The notes beneath the pieces are model-generated. The model searched no databases and had not been told where the DNA came from. It saw nothing but the letters and a program-made list of their open reading frames with translations. From positions 1 through 42,475 of the forward strand of contig CAMBVX010000011.1 in the NCBI GenBank assembly GCA_945871085.1: a DNA stretch of 42,475 nucleotides, given 5' to 3'. This document shows, piece after piece, positions 1-9,133 of the stretch (position 1 is the stretch's first letter; the number at the start of each line of letters is the position of its first letter). The position numbers were made by a program, and so were the translations under genes. The DNA comes from Opitutus sp. GAS368 (GTDB taxonomy: Bacteria > Verrucomicrobiota > Verrucomicrobiia > Opitutales > Opitutaceae).

Positions 1-176
1 AACCACATATCTTCCGCGGTGCGACCGAAGGAAAAGTGACCGCCTTCATGGTAGGCAAAACCGGGCCAGTCGGTGGAACCTTCGCCGTCGGCGACGGGGA
101 GCAGCTTGGTGTCGGATAAATCGCTGACGGCCGTGAGAAGCCCTGCGTCGCAAAGTTCGAGTCCAATCGTAGGCAT
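1..176 (-). CDS. 5' end of an unidentified protein, possibly Hsp70/actin-fold ATPase (partial)
   Basis: The minus strand is open from an ATG at 176 to the window edge, giving about 58 residues that begin MPTIGLELCDAGLLTA. It starts 15 bases after the stop of the MotA/TolQ/ExbB gene on the same strand, so the two are probably co-transcribed. The opening, a short beta strand followed by G-x-x-L/C-D-x-G, resembles the first strand of Hsp70/actin-fold ATPases, and a stretch with G-R-T-A-E follows near residue 50. That resemblance is only suggestive; the diagnostic phosphate-binding loops lie outside the window. Translation start is chosen because it is the only ATG near the upstream stop. Confidence 0.5.
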   Translation of the reverse strand, partial: MPTIGLELCDAGLLTAVSDLSDTKLLPVADGEGSTDWPGFAYHEGGHFSFGRTAEDMW

Positions 177-191
177 AGTAGGAGGGAGGGA

Positions 192-1049
192 TTACGTGAA
201 ACTCCGGGACGCTTCTTCCTTCGTCGGCACTTTCATCACGTCGATCAGTTTGTCGCGGCAGTAAGTCTGCGTCTCGATGATGAACGACTCCTGCTGGGAT
301 TGCACGACGTGCAGGACATACATGAGCACGATACAAAGCATCAGGCCGACGAAGGTGGAGTTGAACGCGAGGCCCAGATTGGCGGTGAGTGCCGAGATGT
401 CGCCCTTGATCGCTTGTTCAGCGAAAGAGAGCGCGTCGCCGATGCCGCGCACCGTGCCGACGAAGCCGATGGCCGGGATGGCCCACGCGATGTAGCGGAC
501 GAGCGAAAGCGAGGAGTCGAGTTGATCCGCCGCGATCTCGGCGCGTTCTTTAACCGCGTTGGACGCGTCTTGGATCGAGGCCGTCGCATGGAAGCGGTGC
601 AGCGCCGCGAGGATACATTCGGGGAGCAGCCGTTCGCGCCAGCGCGGTTCTCGGCTCATGGCGGTGCGCAGTTCTTTGTAACGATCAAAGGCGTCTTCCG
701 GAATAATACGTTCGCCGGGTTGCACGCGGACAAAGTCCTGTTTCAAGAGCTTACGTTCGCGGCTCACTTGAAAAAGTTTATAGGAGAGCACGATGAGGCC
801 CCAGGTGCAAAACGTGACCTCCCACATCGGCTCGGGGTCTTTGATAATGAGAAAAATGGATCGCTCTTCGGCGGTTTGGGAGCCCGGCTTACCTTGATCT
901 GCCTTCACCTGACGTTCGATCATGAGCTCTTTCGACCGAGGCGTGACGACGTAGTGGTAAAACATATTTACCCCTAAGATGGCGACGAGGAGGCCCACAT
1001 TGGGCACCAAGAATTCGAGTGAAAGAATACCCTTGTTTCGAGAAATCAT
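192..1049 (-). CDS. MotA/TolQ/ExbB proton channel family protein
   Basis: An inner-membrane protein of about 285 residues. A first hydrophobic segment lies near residues 9-28, a second near 78-95, and two long ones near 180-205 and 235-260, the last pair carrying the P-x-x-G-F-x-G-T-V-x-G and L-x-x-A-F-N-S-T-F-x-G blocks typical of the MotA/TolQ/ExbB channel fold. Family members form the proton channel that energises TonB/ExbD or TolR type partners; the partner is not visible here. I prefer the ATG at 1049, preceded by AGGA, to a TTG at 1082 because the shorter form begins right at the membrane segment. The next gene follows after 15 bases on the same strand. It could energise TonB receptors such as those downstream, but no ExbD or TonB gene is adjacent. 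Confidence 0.85.
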   Translation of the reverse strand: MISRNKGILSLEFLVPNVGLLVAILGVNMFYHYVVTPRSKELMIERQVKADQGKPGSQTAEERSIFLIIKDPEPMWEVTFCTWGLIVLSYKLFQVSRERKLLKQDFVRVQPGERIIPEDAFDRYKELRTAMSREPRWRERLLPECILAALHRFHATASIQDASNAVKERAEIAADQLDSSLSLVRYIAWAIPAIGFVGTVRGIGDALSFAEQAIKGDISALTANLGLAFNSTFVGLMLCIVLMYVLHVVQSQQESFIIETQTYCRDKLIDVMKVPTKEEASRSFT

Positions 1050-1250
1050 GATCCTAGAAGTTTCCCAGCTTGATGAGCGCAACGTGTAATACGGAAATCC
1101 AGCCCCTGCGCGGTTGCAGCACGGCTACCCGGCAAGCGGTGCGCCGGTGGGGGTGTCTGACGGAATCGCATACTCGGTTGAATAAAAAAACGAACACGTA
1201 TTGGTTAGCGCGAGTCTATAAGTAAGCAAACGCGTCTTTTCTTTTTTCCC

Positions 1251-1937
1251 ATGGAAATTGTCTCTGCACCCCGCCCCGTTCTGAAATTAATTGTCTGCTG
1301 CAGCACTGCGCTGGCGGTGTTGAGTTGGAGCGGCTGCTCATCCGTGGCTCCTTCGCGCACGGCGACGGGGGCCGGCACCGGAGCGGTCGTGGGTGGCCTC
1401 GGTGGAGCGGTCGTCGGTAATAACAGCGGTCTCGGGACGGGCGCTGGGGCTGCGATCGGCGTCGGCGCGGGTGCTCTGATCGGCGGGATCGTCGGCATGG
1501 TCCAGGATGCGAAGGACCGCAAGGAACAGGACCGTCTCGCGCAGGAGCGCGCGTATCAGCAGGAGCTGGCCAAGAAGCGCAGTGTGGAGGCTCGCATGAA
1601 AGCCGAGAGCGACGAGGAGTTGGCGATCGCTCAGGGTTTTCGCATTTCTGATATCGAGCTGACCGATGCCCAAAAGAAAAAAGAAAATGCTGACGAGCGC
1701 CTGAAGCGATTGCGCGACGAACGCGCGGGAGCTTTGGCAAAGAAGAAGGCGCTCGACGACGCGCACGACAAGACCCTCCAGACCGAAGCGGAAATTGCTC
1801 GTTTGGAGGAAGAGTTGGCGCGCCTCAAGGGTGACGCGCCAATCACGAAGCCGACGACTTCGGACAACAAGGCCGCTCCGGCGCCGGGACTACCAGGCAA
1901 CTCCCCGGCCGGTCCCACCATTAAACCTGGTTCATAG
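1251..1937 (+). CDS. Glycine-zipper lipoprotein with coiled-coil tail
   Basis: A 228-residue exported protein. A signal peptide ends in a lipobox-like L-S-W-S-G-C near residues 24-29, so it should be a lipoprotein. Residues about 38-83 are a Gly/Ala-rich repeat (G-x-G-x-G-A-V-V-G-G) of the glycine-zipper type seen in 17-kDa antigen and YmgG-like proteins, which inserts in or packs against membranes. Residues about 85-190 are charged and heptad-like, rich in Lys, Glu and Arg, probably a coiled coil. The C-terminus is Pro/Gly rich. It is followed by another lipoprotein gene on the same strand after 73 bases. Molecular role unknown. Confidence 0.8.
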   Translation: MEIVSAPRPVLKLIVCCSTALAVLSWSGCSSVAPSRTATGAGTGAVVGGLGGAVVGNNSGLGTGAGAAIGVGAGALIGGIVGMVQDAKDRKEQDRLAQERAYQQELAKKRSVEARMKAESDEELAIAQGFRISDIELTDAQKKKENADERLKRLRDERAGALAKKKALDDAHDKTLQTEAEIARLEEELARLKGDAPITKPTTSDNKAAPAPGLPGNSPAGPTIKPGS

Positions 1938-2010
1938 TCCGGTCGTGACCATCCAGAGCTGAAACTCAGGGTCGCTCTCTAAACTAACCGGCAACGAAGT
2001 CTCGCGCGCA

Positions 2011-2799
2011 ATGAATCCGATCGCCCGCCCGAGGATCTTGGCGCCGCTGGTGAGCTTCGTGACAATGATGGTTGGCGCGGGGTGCCATGGCACGACCTAC
2101 GCCGTAAAGGTGGATGCTTCCGCCAAATCGGATGCTGCGGGGCCCAGCGGAGAGGCGTCATCCTACAAGATAACGAGCAAGAATCCCGTCCTCGGTGAAG
2201 AGAACCTGCGCTACAAAGAGGCGGCCGAATATGTGAAAACCGCGCTGTCGGGAAAGGGCTTGTTCGAAGCCCCCAACACCGAGGCGGCGGACCTGATTGT
2301 CGAGTTGGAATATGGGCTCGATGCGCCGCGCACGAAGATTGATACGGTCAGCGTCCCGCGTTATGCGCAGATCGGCGGCGGAGTTCGTTACGAGCAAGTT
2401 CCGGTGGTAGATGCGCGCGGCAACACGAGTTTGCGGACCGTGGCCGTTTACCAGACGCCGCGCACGGAACTCGTCGGATTTGAAGAAATGCCGCAACGCG
2501 TCACCGTCTACGAAAAATATCTCCGGATCACCGCCCGTGAAAACAAGCCCGGGGTCGAGGGTCGACCGCCGTCGGAAATTTGGCGGGTGCAAACGAGCAC
2601 GGAGGACGAGAGCAAGGATCTACGGAAATATTTACCGATTATCGCGTCAGCGGCGGCGGATAATATTGGGAGAGATACCGGGAAACCTACCGTGATTAAG
2701 GTCAAAGATCCTTCCCAAGCCGTAGACTTCATCCGCAAGGGAATGTCTGACTCCAAGGCGGACACGAATAAAACAACGATCCAGCCGCCCAAGATCTAA
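2011..2799 (+). CDS. Putative outer-membrane lipoprotein of unknown function
   Basis: A 262-residue protein. Its N-terminus has an Arg-containing n-region, a hydrophobic stretch and a lipobox-like V-G-A-G-C at residues 21-25, so processing by signal peptidase II is likely. The mature part has a conserved-looking pattern of nucleus-forming segments (Y-x-E-A-A-E-Y-V-K-T-A-L, then A-D-L-I-V-E-L-E-Y-G) that resembles DUF4136-like small envelope lipoproteins, but I cannot name the family with confidence. It follows the glycine-zipper lipoprotein and may share its transcript. An alternating hydrophobic pattern suggests a beta-rich fold. Confidence 0.7.
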   Translation: MNPIARPRILAPLVSFVTMMVGAGCHGTTYAVKVDASAKSDAAGPSGEASSYKITSKNPVLGEENLRYKEAAEYVKTALSGKGLFEAPNTEAADLIVELEYGLDAPRTKIDTVSVPRYAQIGGGVRYEQVPVVDARGNTSLRTVAVYQTPRTELVGFEEMPQRVTVYEKYLRITARENKPGVEGRPPSEIWRVQTSTEDESKDLRKYLPIIASAAADNIGRDTGKPTVIKVKDPSQAVDFIRKGMSDSKADTNKTTIQPPKI

Positions 2800-3140
2800 C
2801 GCGCCCCGCCGGCGCTCGTAGACCCCAGGCCTCGGTTGTGTGCCCGTCATTCAGAGCCGATGGTGCCGGTGGAAATGAAAGAGCCGACGCGATCAATAAA
2901 TGGCGACCACTCAGAAGCCTCATCGGGCTGTATCAGGAAGCCGGATCTGGTTGATCAGAGACTCAGGATCGTAGCGAATCGCAGACTCAAGACGGGTCAG
3001 AACCGCACGGTCGCCGTAAGGTCCCATTGCGGGGGCACCCCATAGATCGGCGCGAGCTGTGCGTGAAGGAAATTGGTGGCAACCAACAACGGCGCCGCGC
3101 GGAGGCAATAGTGTGAGATTCGAGTTTTCATCGGCTGGTG
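2800..3140. other. Intergenic stretch without a recognisable gene
   Basis: No reading frame here has a recognisable product. A minus-strand frame of about 60 codons (2920-3108) is open but matches nothing I know and could be the remnant of a gene. The stretch separates a plus-strand lipoprotein gene from the convergent uxuA, and ends at a strong symmetric hairpin. Confidence 0.4.
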
Positions 3141-3174
3141 AAAGGCAGCGAAGCTGTGCGGTTCGCTGCCTTTT
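3141..3174. terminator. Bidirectional intrinsic terminator between convergent genes
   Basis: A perfect 12-base inverted repeat, AAAGGCAGCGAA at 3141-3152 and TTCGCTGCCTTT at 3162-3173, with a 9-base loop. It has a T run on the plus side and, on the minus strand, a T run from the leading A bases. It lies between the lipoprotein gene ending at 2799 (plus) and uxuA ending at 3204 (minus), so it can stop transcription from both sides. Confidence 0.8.
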
Positions 3175-3203
3175 GCAACCGAAGTGGTCTCAAGATTCTG
3201 CGC

Positions 3204-4403
3204 TCAAGCAGACATCATCGTCGAAAGTCCGAGTTGCAGACCGCGGAGTTCGGCGAGACCACGCAGTCGGCCGATGAGCGAGTAGCCGGGACAGGTGGGC
3301 GCGGGGCGTTTGAAGTCGTCGAGCATCATGTGGCCGTGGTCGGGGCGGAAGGCGACGCGCCAGTCGCGGCAGCCGGCGCGGAGGCGGGCGGCTTGTTCCT
3401 CGAGGATAGCGCGGACGACGGCGGACATGTCCACGCTGCCTTCGAGGTGATTGGCCTCATAGAAGGTACCGTCGGGTTCGCGTTGCACGGAGCGCAAATG
3501 GACCGCGTTGATGCGCGGGCCGAGACGGCGCACGATGCCGGCGAGGTCGTTGTCGGAGCGAACGCTGAGCGAGCCCGTGCAGTAGCAGAGGCCGTTGGCG
3601 GGCGAGTCCACCATGGCGAGAACGGCACGGAGATGAGCTTCGGTAGACACGATACGCGGGAGGCCGAGGACAGGGAAGGGCGGATCGTCGGGGTGGATCG
3701 CCAAGCGCACGCCGGCGGCTGCGGCCACGGGGACGATTTCGGCGAGGAAGAGACGCAGGTGTTCGGTCAGGCGCGTCGCGTCGATGTCCGCGTGAAGGGC
3801 GAGCATACCACGGAAATCGTCGAGCGAAAGGTTGAGGCGCACGCCGGGGAAGAGGTCGAGCGTTTGGCGGATGAAGGCGGCGCGACCGATATCGTCGAGG
3901 GAGTTCCAGTAGACGGCAGCCGCGGCCTGTTGCGCGGCTGTGAAGTCGTTGGCCGCACCGGGCCGGGCGAGGCCAAAGAGATCGAAGGCAGCAACTTTTT
4001 TCGGATCGTAGAGCAGAGCCTCGGTGCCGTCGGGCAGGCGGTGGGCGAGATCGGTGCGCACCCAGTCGAGGACGGGCATGAAGTTGTAGACGACGACCTC
4101 GATGCCGGCGGCACCGAGGCGTTGCAGCGTGACTTTGTAATTCTCGATGTGGCGCGCGAAGTCGCCCGTGCGGGTCTTGATCGCTTCGGAGACCGGCACC
4201 GATTCGACGACGCGCCAAGTCAACCCGGCCGCGGCGATGGTGTCGCGGTGCTGTGCGATGAGTTCGGCGGGCCAGACTTCGCCGTAAGGAATTTCGTGGA
4301 GCGCACTGAAGACCGCGGTCGCGCCGGTCTGGCGAATCTCGGCGAGCGACACGGTGTCGTTCGGGCCGAACCAGCGCATCGAATCTTCCATCAGGTTTTT
4401 CAT
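3204..4403 (-). CDS. uxuA: Mannonate dehydratase
   Basis: A 399-residue cytoplasmic enzyme that dehydrates D-mannonate to 2-keto-3-deoxy-D-gluconate in hexuronate breakdown (EC 4.2.1.8). The N-terminal R-W-F-G-P-N-D-x-V-S-L block, the Y-N-F-M-P-V-L-D-W segment, the metal-site H-P-D-D-P-P block, the S-x-x-N-G-L-x-x-C-T-G-S region and the C-terminal R-P-D-H-G-H-x-M-L-D-D block all match E. coli UxuA in order and spacing, and the length is normal. It lies 87 bases downstream of a sulfatase on the same strand, which ties the locus to a uronic-acid-containing glycan. The enzymes before and after it in the pathway (UxuB, KdgK, Eda) are not in the window. Confidence 0.97.
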   Translation of the reverse strand: MKNLMEDSMRWFGPNDTVSLAEIRQTGATAVFSALHEIPYGEVWPAELIAQHRDTIAAAGLTWRVVESVPVSEAIKTRTGDFARHIENYKVTLQRLGAAGIEVVVYNFMPVLDWVRTDLAHRLPDGTEALLYDPKKVAAFDLFGLARPGAANDFTAAQQAAAAVYWNSLDDIGRAAFIRQTLDLFPGVRLNLSLDDFRGMLALHADIDATRLTEHLRLFLAEIVPVAAAAGVRLAIHPDDPPFPVLGLPRIVSTEAHLRAVLAMVDSPANGLCYCTGSLSVRSDNDLAGIVRRLGPRINAVHLRSVQREPDGTFYEANHLEGSVDMSAVVRAILEEQAARLRAGCRDWRVAFRPDHGHMMLDDFKRPAPTCPGYSLIGRLRGLAELRGLQLGLSTMMSA

Positions 4404-4490
4404 CGTGGGTAGGTGATGCGAGCGATCGACGCGGTGGAATGCGAATCGCGAAGGAACATTAGACCGACCGGGCGTTTGCGCTGGGTCGCG

Positions 4491-6122
4491 TCACTGGGGT
4501 TTGTGGGCGGCCCGACCTGCGGCCGCGTCGCGTTCGGCGTCGGTCAACGTGCGATTAAACGTCGCGCCGAAACCCACGGTTTGTCGGTATGGGTAGCTCT
4601 GCCACGGATCGCGGCCATCCATGCGCGGGTCACCGGTCTTGACGAGGTAGGAGCGGAGCTGTTGCCAGAGAGATTCTCGGGTGGCGCGATGGGCGGGATC
4701 GGCAGCGAGGTTGTGGATCTGATGCGGATCGACGCGCACATCGTAGAGTTCCTCGAGGGGGCGTTTGCCGTAGGCGAGCGCGAATTGCGCGGGGAAGCGC
4801 CGCTGGTTGGCCGGGTCTTCCATGAAGTCTTTGATCGGCGCACCGTCGACGTCACCGTGGAATGTTTTGTTGGAGGAAACGAATTCCGGTCCGCCGGTCG
4901 GCCAACGGTCGGGCGCAAAATTTCGGATGTAGAGAAAGTCCGCGGTGCGGACGGCGCGCATCGGGTAGCCGCCTCCGTCAGGGCGGCACCACGTGTGGCG
5001 CTCCAGCGCGGTATAGGCGCAGTCGCGCGTGGGTTCGCCGCGACCCGCGTTGCGCGAAATGAGCAAGGGCAGGAAGCTCCGGCCGGTGATTAATGTCGGC
5101 ACGGCTGCGCCCGCGGCTTCGAGGAAGGTCGGGGCGAAATCGACGTGACTCACAAAATCATCGATGACGCGTCCGGCGGGAATGCGGCCGGGCCAGCGCA
5201 CGGCGAGGGGCATGCGCACGCCAGGATCGTAAAGCGTGGTCTTCGCGCGGGGAAACGGCATGCCGTTGTCGCTGGTGACGACGATGAGCGTGTTGTCGAG
5301 TTCGCCGACGGCTTCGAGTTTCGCAAGGATCTTGGCGAGTTGCGTATCGAACCAGTCGATCTCTTGGGCGTAGTCGAGCAGGTCGCTGCGGACTTCCGCG
5401 GTGTCGGGCCAATAGGGCGGGACGGTGACGTCGGCGAGGCGTTTGCCGGCTTTGAGCGCAGAGCCCTTTTCGAACACGCGATGCGGCTCGGTGGCACCGA
5501 ACCAAAAGAAGAACGGCGAGCCAGCGGGGCGGTCGCGAAGGAACGCATTAAAATTTTCCGCGTAGTCGCGCGCGTCGATGGCAGGGTGGGGCGGCGGCGC
5601 GAACAGTTTGTCGTTGTATTCGCGGCCGATGGGACGGGTTGTCAGGCCGCCGGCCTGCCAGTCGCCGGGACCCCAACCCTTGCCCGTAAAGCCCGTGTGG
5701 TAACCGGCGGCTTGGAGGAGATGGGGGAACACTGGGAATTCTTTGGGCAACGTGCCGTAGAGCACGCCTGCTTCGCCGATCTGCCAGATGTGTCGGCCGG
5801 TGAGCACGGCGCTGCGCGACGGCGTGCACGAAGGGCTGGCGCAAAACGCATGGGTAAACCGCACGCCCTCGCGCGCGATGCGATCAAAGGCGGGCGTGTG
5901 CACCGTGCGTTCACCGCTGATACTCGTGTCGCGCCACGACTGATCGTCGGTGATGACGAAAAGGATGTTCGGTGGGCGCTTGGCGGTCGCTGACGCTTCG
6001 GTCGCTAACGCGGCGTGAACCGCTGGGGTCAGCTGGCCCGCGCAAAGGAGCAGCAGTGTGATGAGGGGAATTCGTGGAGCGCGCGGCGTGCACGGTGGTA
6101 GTTTGGAAAACAGTGGGGACAT
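4491..6122 (-). CDS. Exported sulfatase (N-sulfoglucosamine sulfohydrolase-like)
   Basis: A 543-residue type I sulfatase. A signal peptide covers about residues 15-38; I chose the ATG at 6122 because the ATG at 6212 would put 30 extra non-signal residues in front. The metal ligands D59-D60 (V-I-T-D-D-Q-S), the formylglycine motif C99-T-P-S-R103 followed by L-T-G-R, a K in F-T-G-K-G-W near 148 and the D285-N286 pair (T-S-D-N-G-M-P-F-P-R-A-K) are all present, so it should be active after Cys is converted to formylglycine. The D-N-G-x-x-F-P-R-x-K-x-x-L-Y-D-P-G segment is typical of the sulfamidase-like branch, but the substrate could be an O-sulfate. It is the first gene of a minus-strand pair with uxuA and diverges from a TonB receptor. 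Confidence 0.93.
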   Translation of the reverse strand: MSPLFSKLPPCTPRAPRIPLITLLLLCAGQLTPAVHAALATEASATAKRPPNILFVITDDQSWRDTSISGERTVHTPAFDRIAREGVRFTHAFCASPSCTPSRSAVLTGRHIWQIGEAGVLYGTLPKEFPVFPHLLQAAGYHTGFTGKGWGPGDWQAGGLTTRPIGREYNDKLFAPPPHPAIDARDYAENFNAFLRDRPAGSPFFFWFGATEPHRVFEKGSALKAGKRLADVTVPPYWPDTAEVRSDLLDYAQEIDWFDTQLAKILAKLEAVGELDNTLIVVTSDNGMPFPRAKTTLYDPGVRMPLAVRWPGRIPAGRVIDDFVSHVDFAPTFLEAAGAAVPTLITGRSFLPLLISRNAGRGEPTRDCAYTALERHTWCRPDGGGYPMRAVRTADFLYIRNFAPDRWPTGGPEFVSSNKTFHGDVDGAPIKDFMEDPANQRRFPAQFALAYGKRPLEELYDVRVDPHQIHNLAADPAHRATRESLWQQLRSYLVKTGDPRMDGRDPWQSYPYRQTVGFGATFNRTLTDAERDAAAGRAAHKPQ

Positions 6123-6221
6123 GGCAGGGAAGGGGTGAGTGGGGGAAGCAGAAGCTCGACCGAGTCTGAGACCAAGTTGGCATCGACTGGAACAAATATG
6201 TCTTTGGACCATTGAGTTTTT

Positions 6222-6231
6222 CGATGCATCG
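6222..6231. promoter_or_regulatory. Palindrome CGATGCATCG in the divergent sulfatase/TonB-receptor interval
   Basis: A perfect 10-base palindrome lies between the two divergent starts at 6122 and 6324. It is placed as expected for a shared operator, but nothing else in the window supports a specific regulator, and a 10-base palindrome can occur by chance. Confidence 0.2.
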
Positions 6232-6323
6232 GCTCACGTTTGAAGGCGTTGCGCAGCCGACCCTTTTCGTCTTTCGACGGAGACTGGCCAGCGATTCGCC
6301 CGCACGCCTCACCCATTGTTATC

Positions 6324-9086
6324 ATGAACCCCCCATCGCGCTTGAATCCCCTCACGTCCGCCATTCGATCGGCAGTTTCCGTAAGCGCCCTCGTCGCGGT
6401 GCCCTTTCTCGCAGCCCAAGCGGCACCGGCTGCTTCGGCCAAGCCTACCGTCGAAGAAAAGGAAGCGGTGATGCTGTCGGCGTTCGTCGTATCAACCGAA
6501 CTGGATTCGGGCTGGTCCGCGAACGACACGTTGTCCGCTACGCGCACCAAACAGGCGATCAAAGATGTGCCGGTGAATATCGACGCGATCACGGCCGATT
6601 TCATGGAGGATCTCGGACTGTTCAACGCCGACGAAGTCGCCAACTACGTCGCCAACGCGTTCGCACCGCCGACGCTGGAAAATGACAATCAGAGCGGAGC
6701 GATCGCGTTTCGCGGACTCAGCGGATCGACCGCGACACGCAATTACTTCCGGTGGTATGTCCCAAGCGACACCTACAACGTCGAGCGCATCGATTTCGGC
6801 AAAGGCGCGAACTCGCTTATTTTCGGAGACGTCGAGCCGGGCGGGCAGGCGTCGGTCTTCACGAAGCGCGCGATCATGCGAAATTTCGGCACGCTCCTAT
6901 CCCACTACAACAGCGACGGCGCCTACCGCTTCCAACTCGACGTCAACCGCCGCGTCGCCCGCAACCTCGCGTTCCGCTTCAACGCCGTGCGCCGCCAAGA
7001 GCGCACGTTTCAGGACGCCTCCACGTTTCAGCTCGCGGGCGAAACGCTCACGGCGACGTGGCATCCGCTCAAAGAAACCCTGATCCGCGTCGAATATGAA
7101 CGCGGCAATTTCGAAAACGTGCGCGGCTTCGGCGGTGTGACCATTCGCGAACAGTCGGCCCGGTCGCGGGCTTACACCAGCGACCGTCTGCACTACACCT
7201 CGGACGGCGAGTGGATCAACCGGGCGGCGCTCCCCGCAGCGGACCGCTCCAACGGTCCGGCCGGCGGCTCGCCATCGCTCATCGAGGGGAACTCGTTCGA
7301 TGTCACGATGCGCAATGCGGCCGGTGCGGTGGTCGGCACCAAACGCTTCGATGGTTACCCGAAGCACTACAATCTCCGCGGCGCGTTCGACCGGCAGAAC
7401 CGTCCGTTCGACACGGTCTCCGTGACGGTGGAGCAACGCGTCGGCCCGGTAGGGCTGGAGCTCGCCTACAATCACCAGACGCAGACGGCGATTCGGAACG
7501 ATAATTTTTTCGCCAGCACGATCAGTGTCGACGTCAACGGCCGGCCCTACACTGAAACCGAGTTGGACGAGAAACGCTTCGGCAACACGGTCGACTCGTT
7601 CCGCGGCGCCGCCGTCTACAAATTCGATAAATGGAAGTGGATGCAGCAGCTCTTCGTGGGCAGCGCCGAATACCGCGAAGATCAGGTGCTCAACTACCGC
7701 TTCAACACCTACAATACCTACAACGTCGACCGTGGCGGCACGCTCAACACGAATTCCGACCGCGTCCGCCTCCGCCTCTTCCTCGACGATCCGCGCTTCT
7801 ACTCGCGCGCGCTGTTCGACGCGATGAAGCCGGCGAATCTGCCAAACACCCCGACCATCACCCTGAAATCCCTCGCGTCGTTTCCCTCCGGCACGGGCTC
7901 GACCGACGGCACTCAGTGGCGGCAAGCCTCCGCCGTCTCGCTCTCGGCCAGCGGTCGTTATTTTGGCGGTCGCGTGCTGTCGCTCGTCGGTGCCCGGCAC
8001 GACTGGAACCGGAATTACGAATACAACGGCACGCGCACATTTGGAAAATATAACGAAGAGGTCGCCCCGCCCAACCGGGGCGACGCGCTGCCGGGCGAAT
8101 ACGTTCAGAACAAACAATTGCGACTGGAGAACACCAGTATGACGGGCGGGCTCACCGTTGTGCTGACGAAGGGACTCAATTTCTACGGGGTCTACTCCGA
8201 GTCCTTCCGCTTTCAGGGCGTGCGCACCTTCGACCGCGAGCGTTTTCCGCCGATCACCGGCGTCAATAAAGAGGTCGGGCTCAAGGGCAGTTTTTGGGAG
8301 GACCGCGGCAGCGTTAACCTTGGGGTGTTCAATATCGACCGGCAAAACGTCGCCCTGAGTTGGAACTCCATCGTTGATTTCACGACCGCCGAAATCGAGG
8401 ATCTCATGAATGCCAACGATGTCCGCCCCGGCGATCCGCGTTACAAATACGGCGAGGAGGGCACGGCCAGCGCCGCGCGCTATTACAGCTCCACCGAAAA
8501 TTCCCGCGGGGCCGACGTGACGCTCAACCTCCGCCCGGTGCGCGGGCTCCAGGTCCGCCTGACACTCGCGCGCACCCAAGTGACTGGGCAGCCCAACCTC
8601 GACTCGTTCCGCGGCTACTACACGGCTGCGGTCGCGCGGGGCAACGAGAGCCCGGCGCTGCTCAACGAAGCGAAGACGCTGCTCGACTCGCTCGACATCG
8701 ACCAAAAACCCACCGGAGCCCGCGCCTCGCCGTGGTCGGCGAGTTGGGTGGTCGACTATGCGTTTCAGCGCGATGGATGGGCCCCGCTGCGTGGGGTGCG
8801 CGTGGGACTCAACGGCAGCTGGCGCGATGACTACTTGTTTGGCATTTCCAACGGCCAATCCCTTGGTGGCGGTGCGACGCACCTCGTACACGGCTATGTG
8901 ATGCGCGACCAGAAAATTTGGCGGCAACAAGTCCGCGCCCGCCTCGGCTTCCGCAATCTCACCGACCTCGAAAACGGGAAGCTGCGAAAGACCAGTTTCA
9001 CGACGCTCGCCAACGCCGCCAACGTCTACCGCTATAGCTACGTCGTCCCGCTCCAAGTCGACGCAAGCCTGACTGTGCGGTTCTGA
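6324..9086 (+). CDS. TonB-dependent outer-membrane receptor 1
   Basis: A 920-residue receptor. A signal peptide ends near residue 35 after A-A-Q-A-A. An M-L-S-A-F-V-V-S segment comes next, comparable to the 'ELSPF.V' block of other receptors here. The plug domain follows, with K-D-V-P-V-N-I-D-A-I, I-A-F-R-G-L-S-G and V-E-R-I-D-F-G-K-G-A-N-S-L-I-F-G, then a 22-strand-type barrel that ends in R-F. The likely role is uptake of oligosaccharides released outside the cell, powered through TonB. The ATG at 6324 is preferred over a TTG at 6240 because it fits the signal peptide. It stands alone, divergent from the sulfatase/uxuA pair and convergent with the LacI regulator. No SusD-like lipoprotein is next to it, as is usual in Verrucomicrobiota. 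Confidence 0.93.
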   Translation: MNPPSRLNPLTSAIRSAVSVSALVAVPFLAAQAAPAASAKPTVEEKEAVMLSAFVVSTELDSGWSANDTLSATRTKQAIKDVPVNIDAITADFMEDLGLFNADEVANYVANAFAPPTLENDNQSGAIAFRGLSGSTATRNYFRWYVPSDTYNVERIDFGKGANSLIFGDVEPGGQASVFTKRAIMRNFGTLLSHYNSDGAYRFQLDVNRRVARNLAFRFNAVRRQERTFQDASTFQLAGETLTATWHPLKETLIRVEYERGNFENVRGFGGVTIREQSARSRAYTSDRLHYTSDGEWINRAALPAADRSNGPAGGSPSLIEGNSFDVTMRNAAGAVVGTKRFDGYPKHYNLRGAFDRQNRPFDTVSVTVEQRVGPVGLELAYNHQTQTAIRNDNFFASTISVDVNGRPYTETELDEKRFGNTVDSFRGAAVYKFDKWKWMQQLFVGSAEYREDQVLNYRFNTYNTYNVDRGGTLNTNSDRVRLRLFLDDPRFYSRALFDAMKPANLPNTPTITLKSLASFPSGTGSTDGTQWRQASAVSLSASGRYFGGRVLSLVGARHDWNRNYEYNGTRTFGKYNEEVAPPNRGDALPGEYVQNKQLRLENTSMTGGLTVVLTKGLNFYGVYSESFRFQGVRTFDRERFPPITGVNKEVGLKGSFWEDRGSVNLGVFNIDRQNVALSWNSIVDFTTAEIEDLMNANDVRPGDPRYKYGEEGTASAARYYSSTENSRGADVTLNLRPVRGLQVRLTLARTQVTGQPNLDSFRGYYTAAVARGNESPALLNEAKTLLDSLDIDQKPTGARASPWSASWVVDYAFQRDGWAPLRGVRVGLNGSWRDDYLFGISNGQSLGGGATHLVHGYVMRDQKIWRQQVRARLGFRNLTDLENGKLRKTSFTTLANAANVYRYSYVVPLQVDASLTVRF

Positions 9087-9133
9087 CGGCGCCGGGCGCA
9101 GGACGGTCGGTGCCGGGATGAGGCCGACCCGAC

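Noticed and set aside
2920-3108. 62-codon minus-strand frame in the 2800-3140 interval
   Set aside because: No family recognised, no ribosome site and short; could be a gene remnant but cannot be supported.
3138-4412. 424-codon plus-strand frame over uxuA
   Set aside because: It is the antisense shadow of a clearly conserved uxuA; the translation is rich in Gly, Arg and Glu with no family match.
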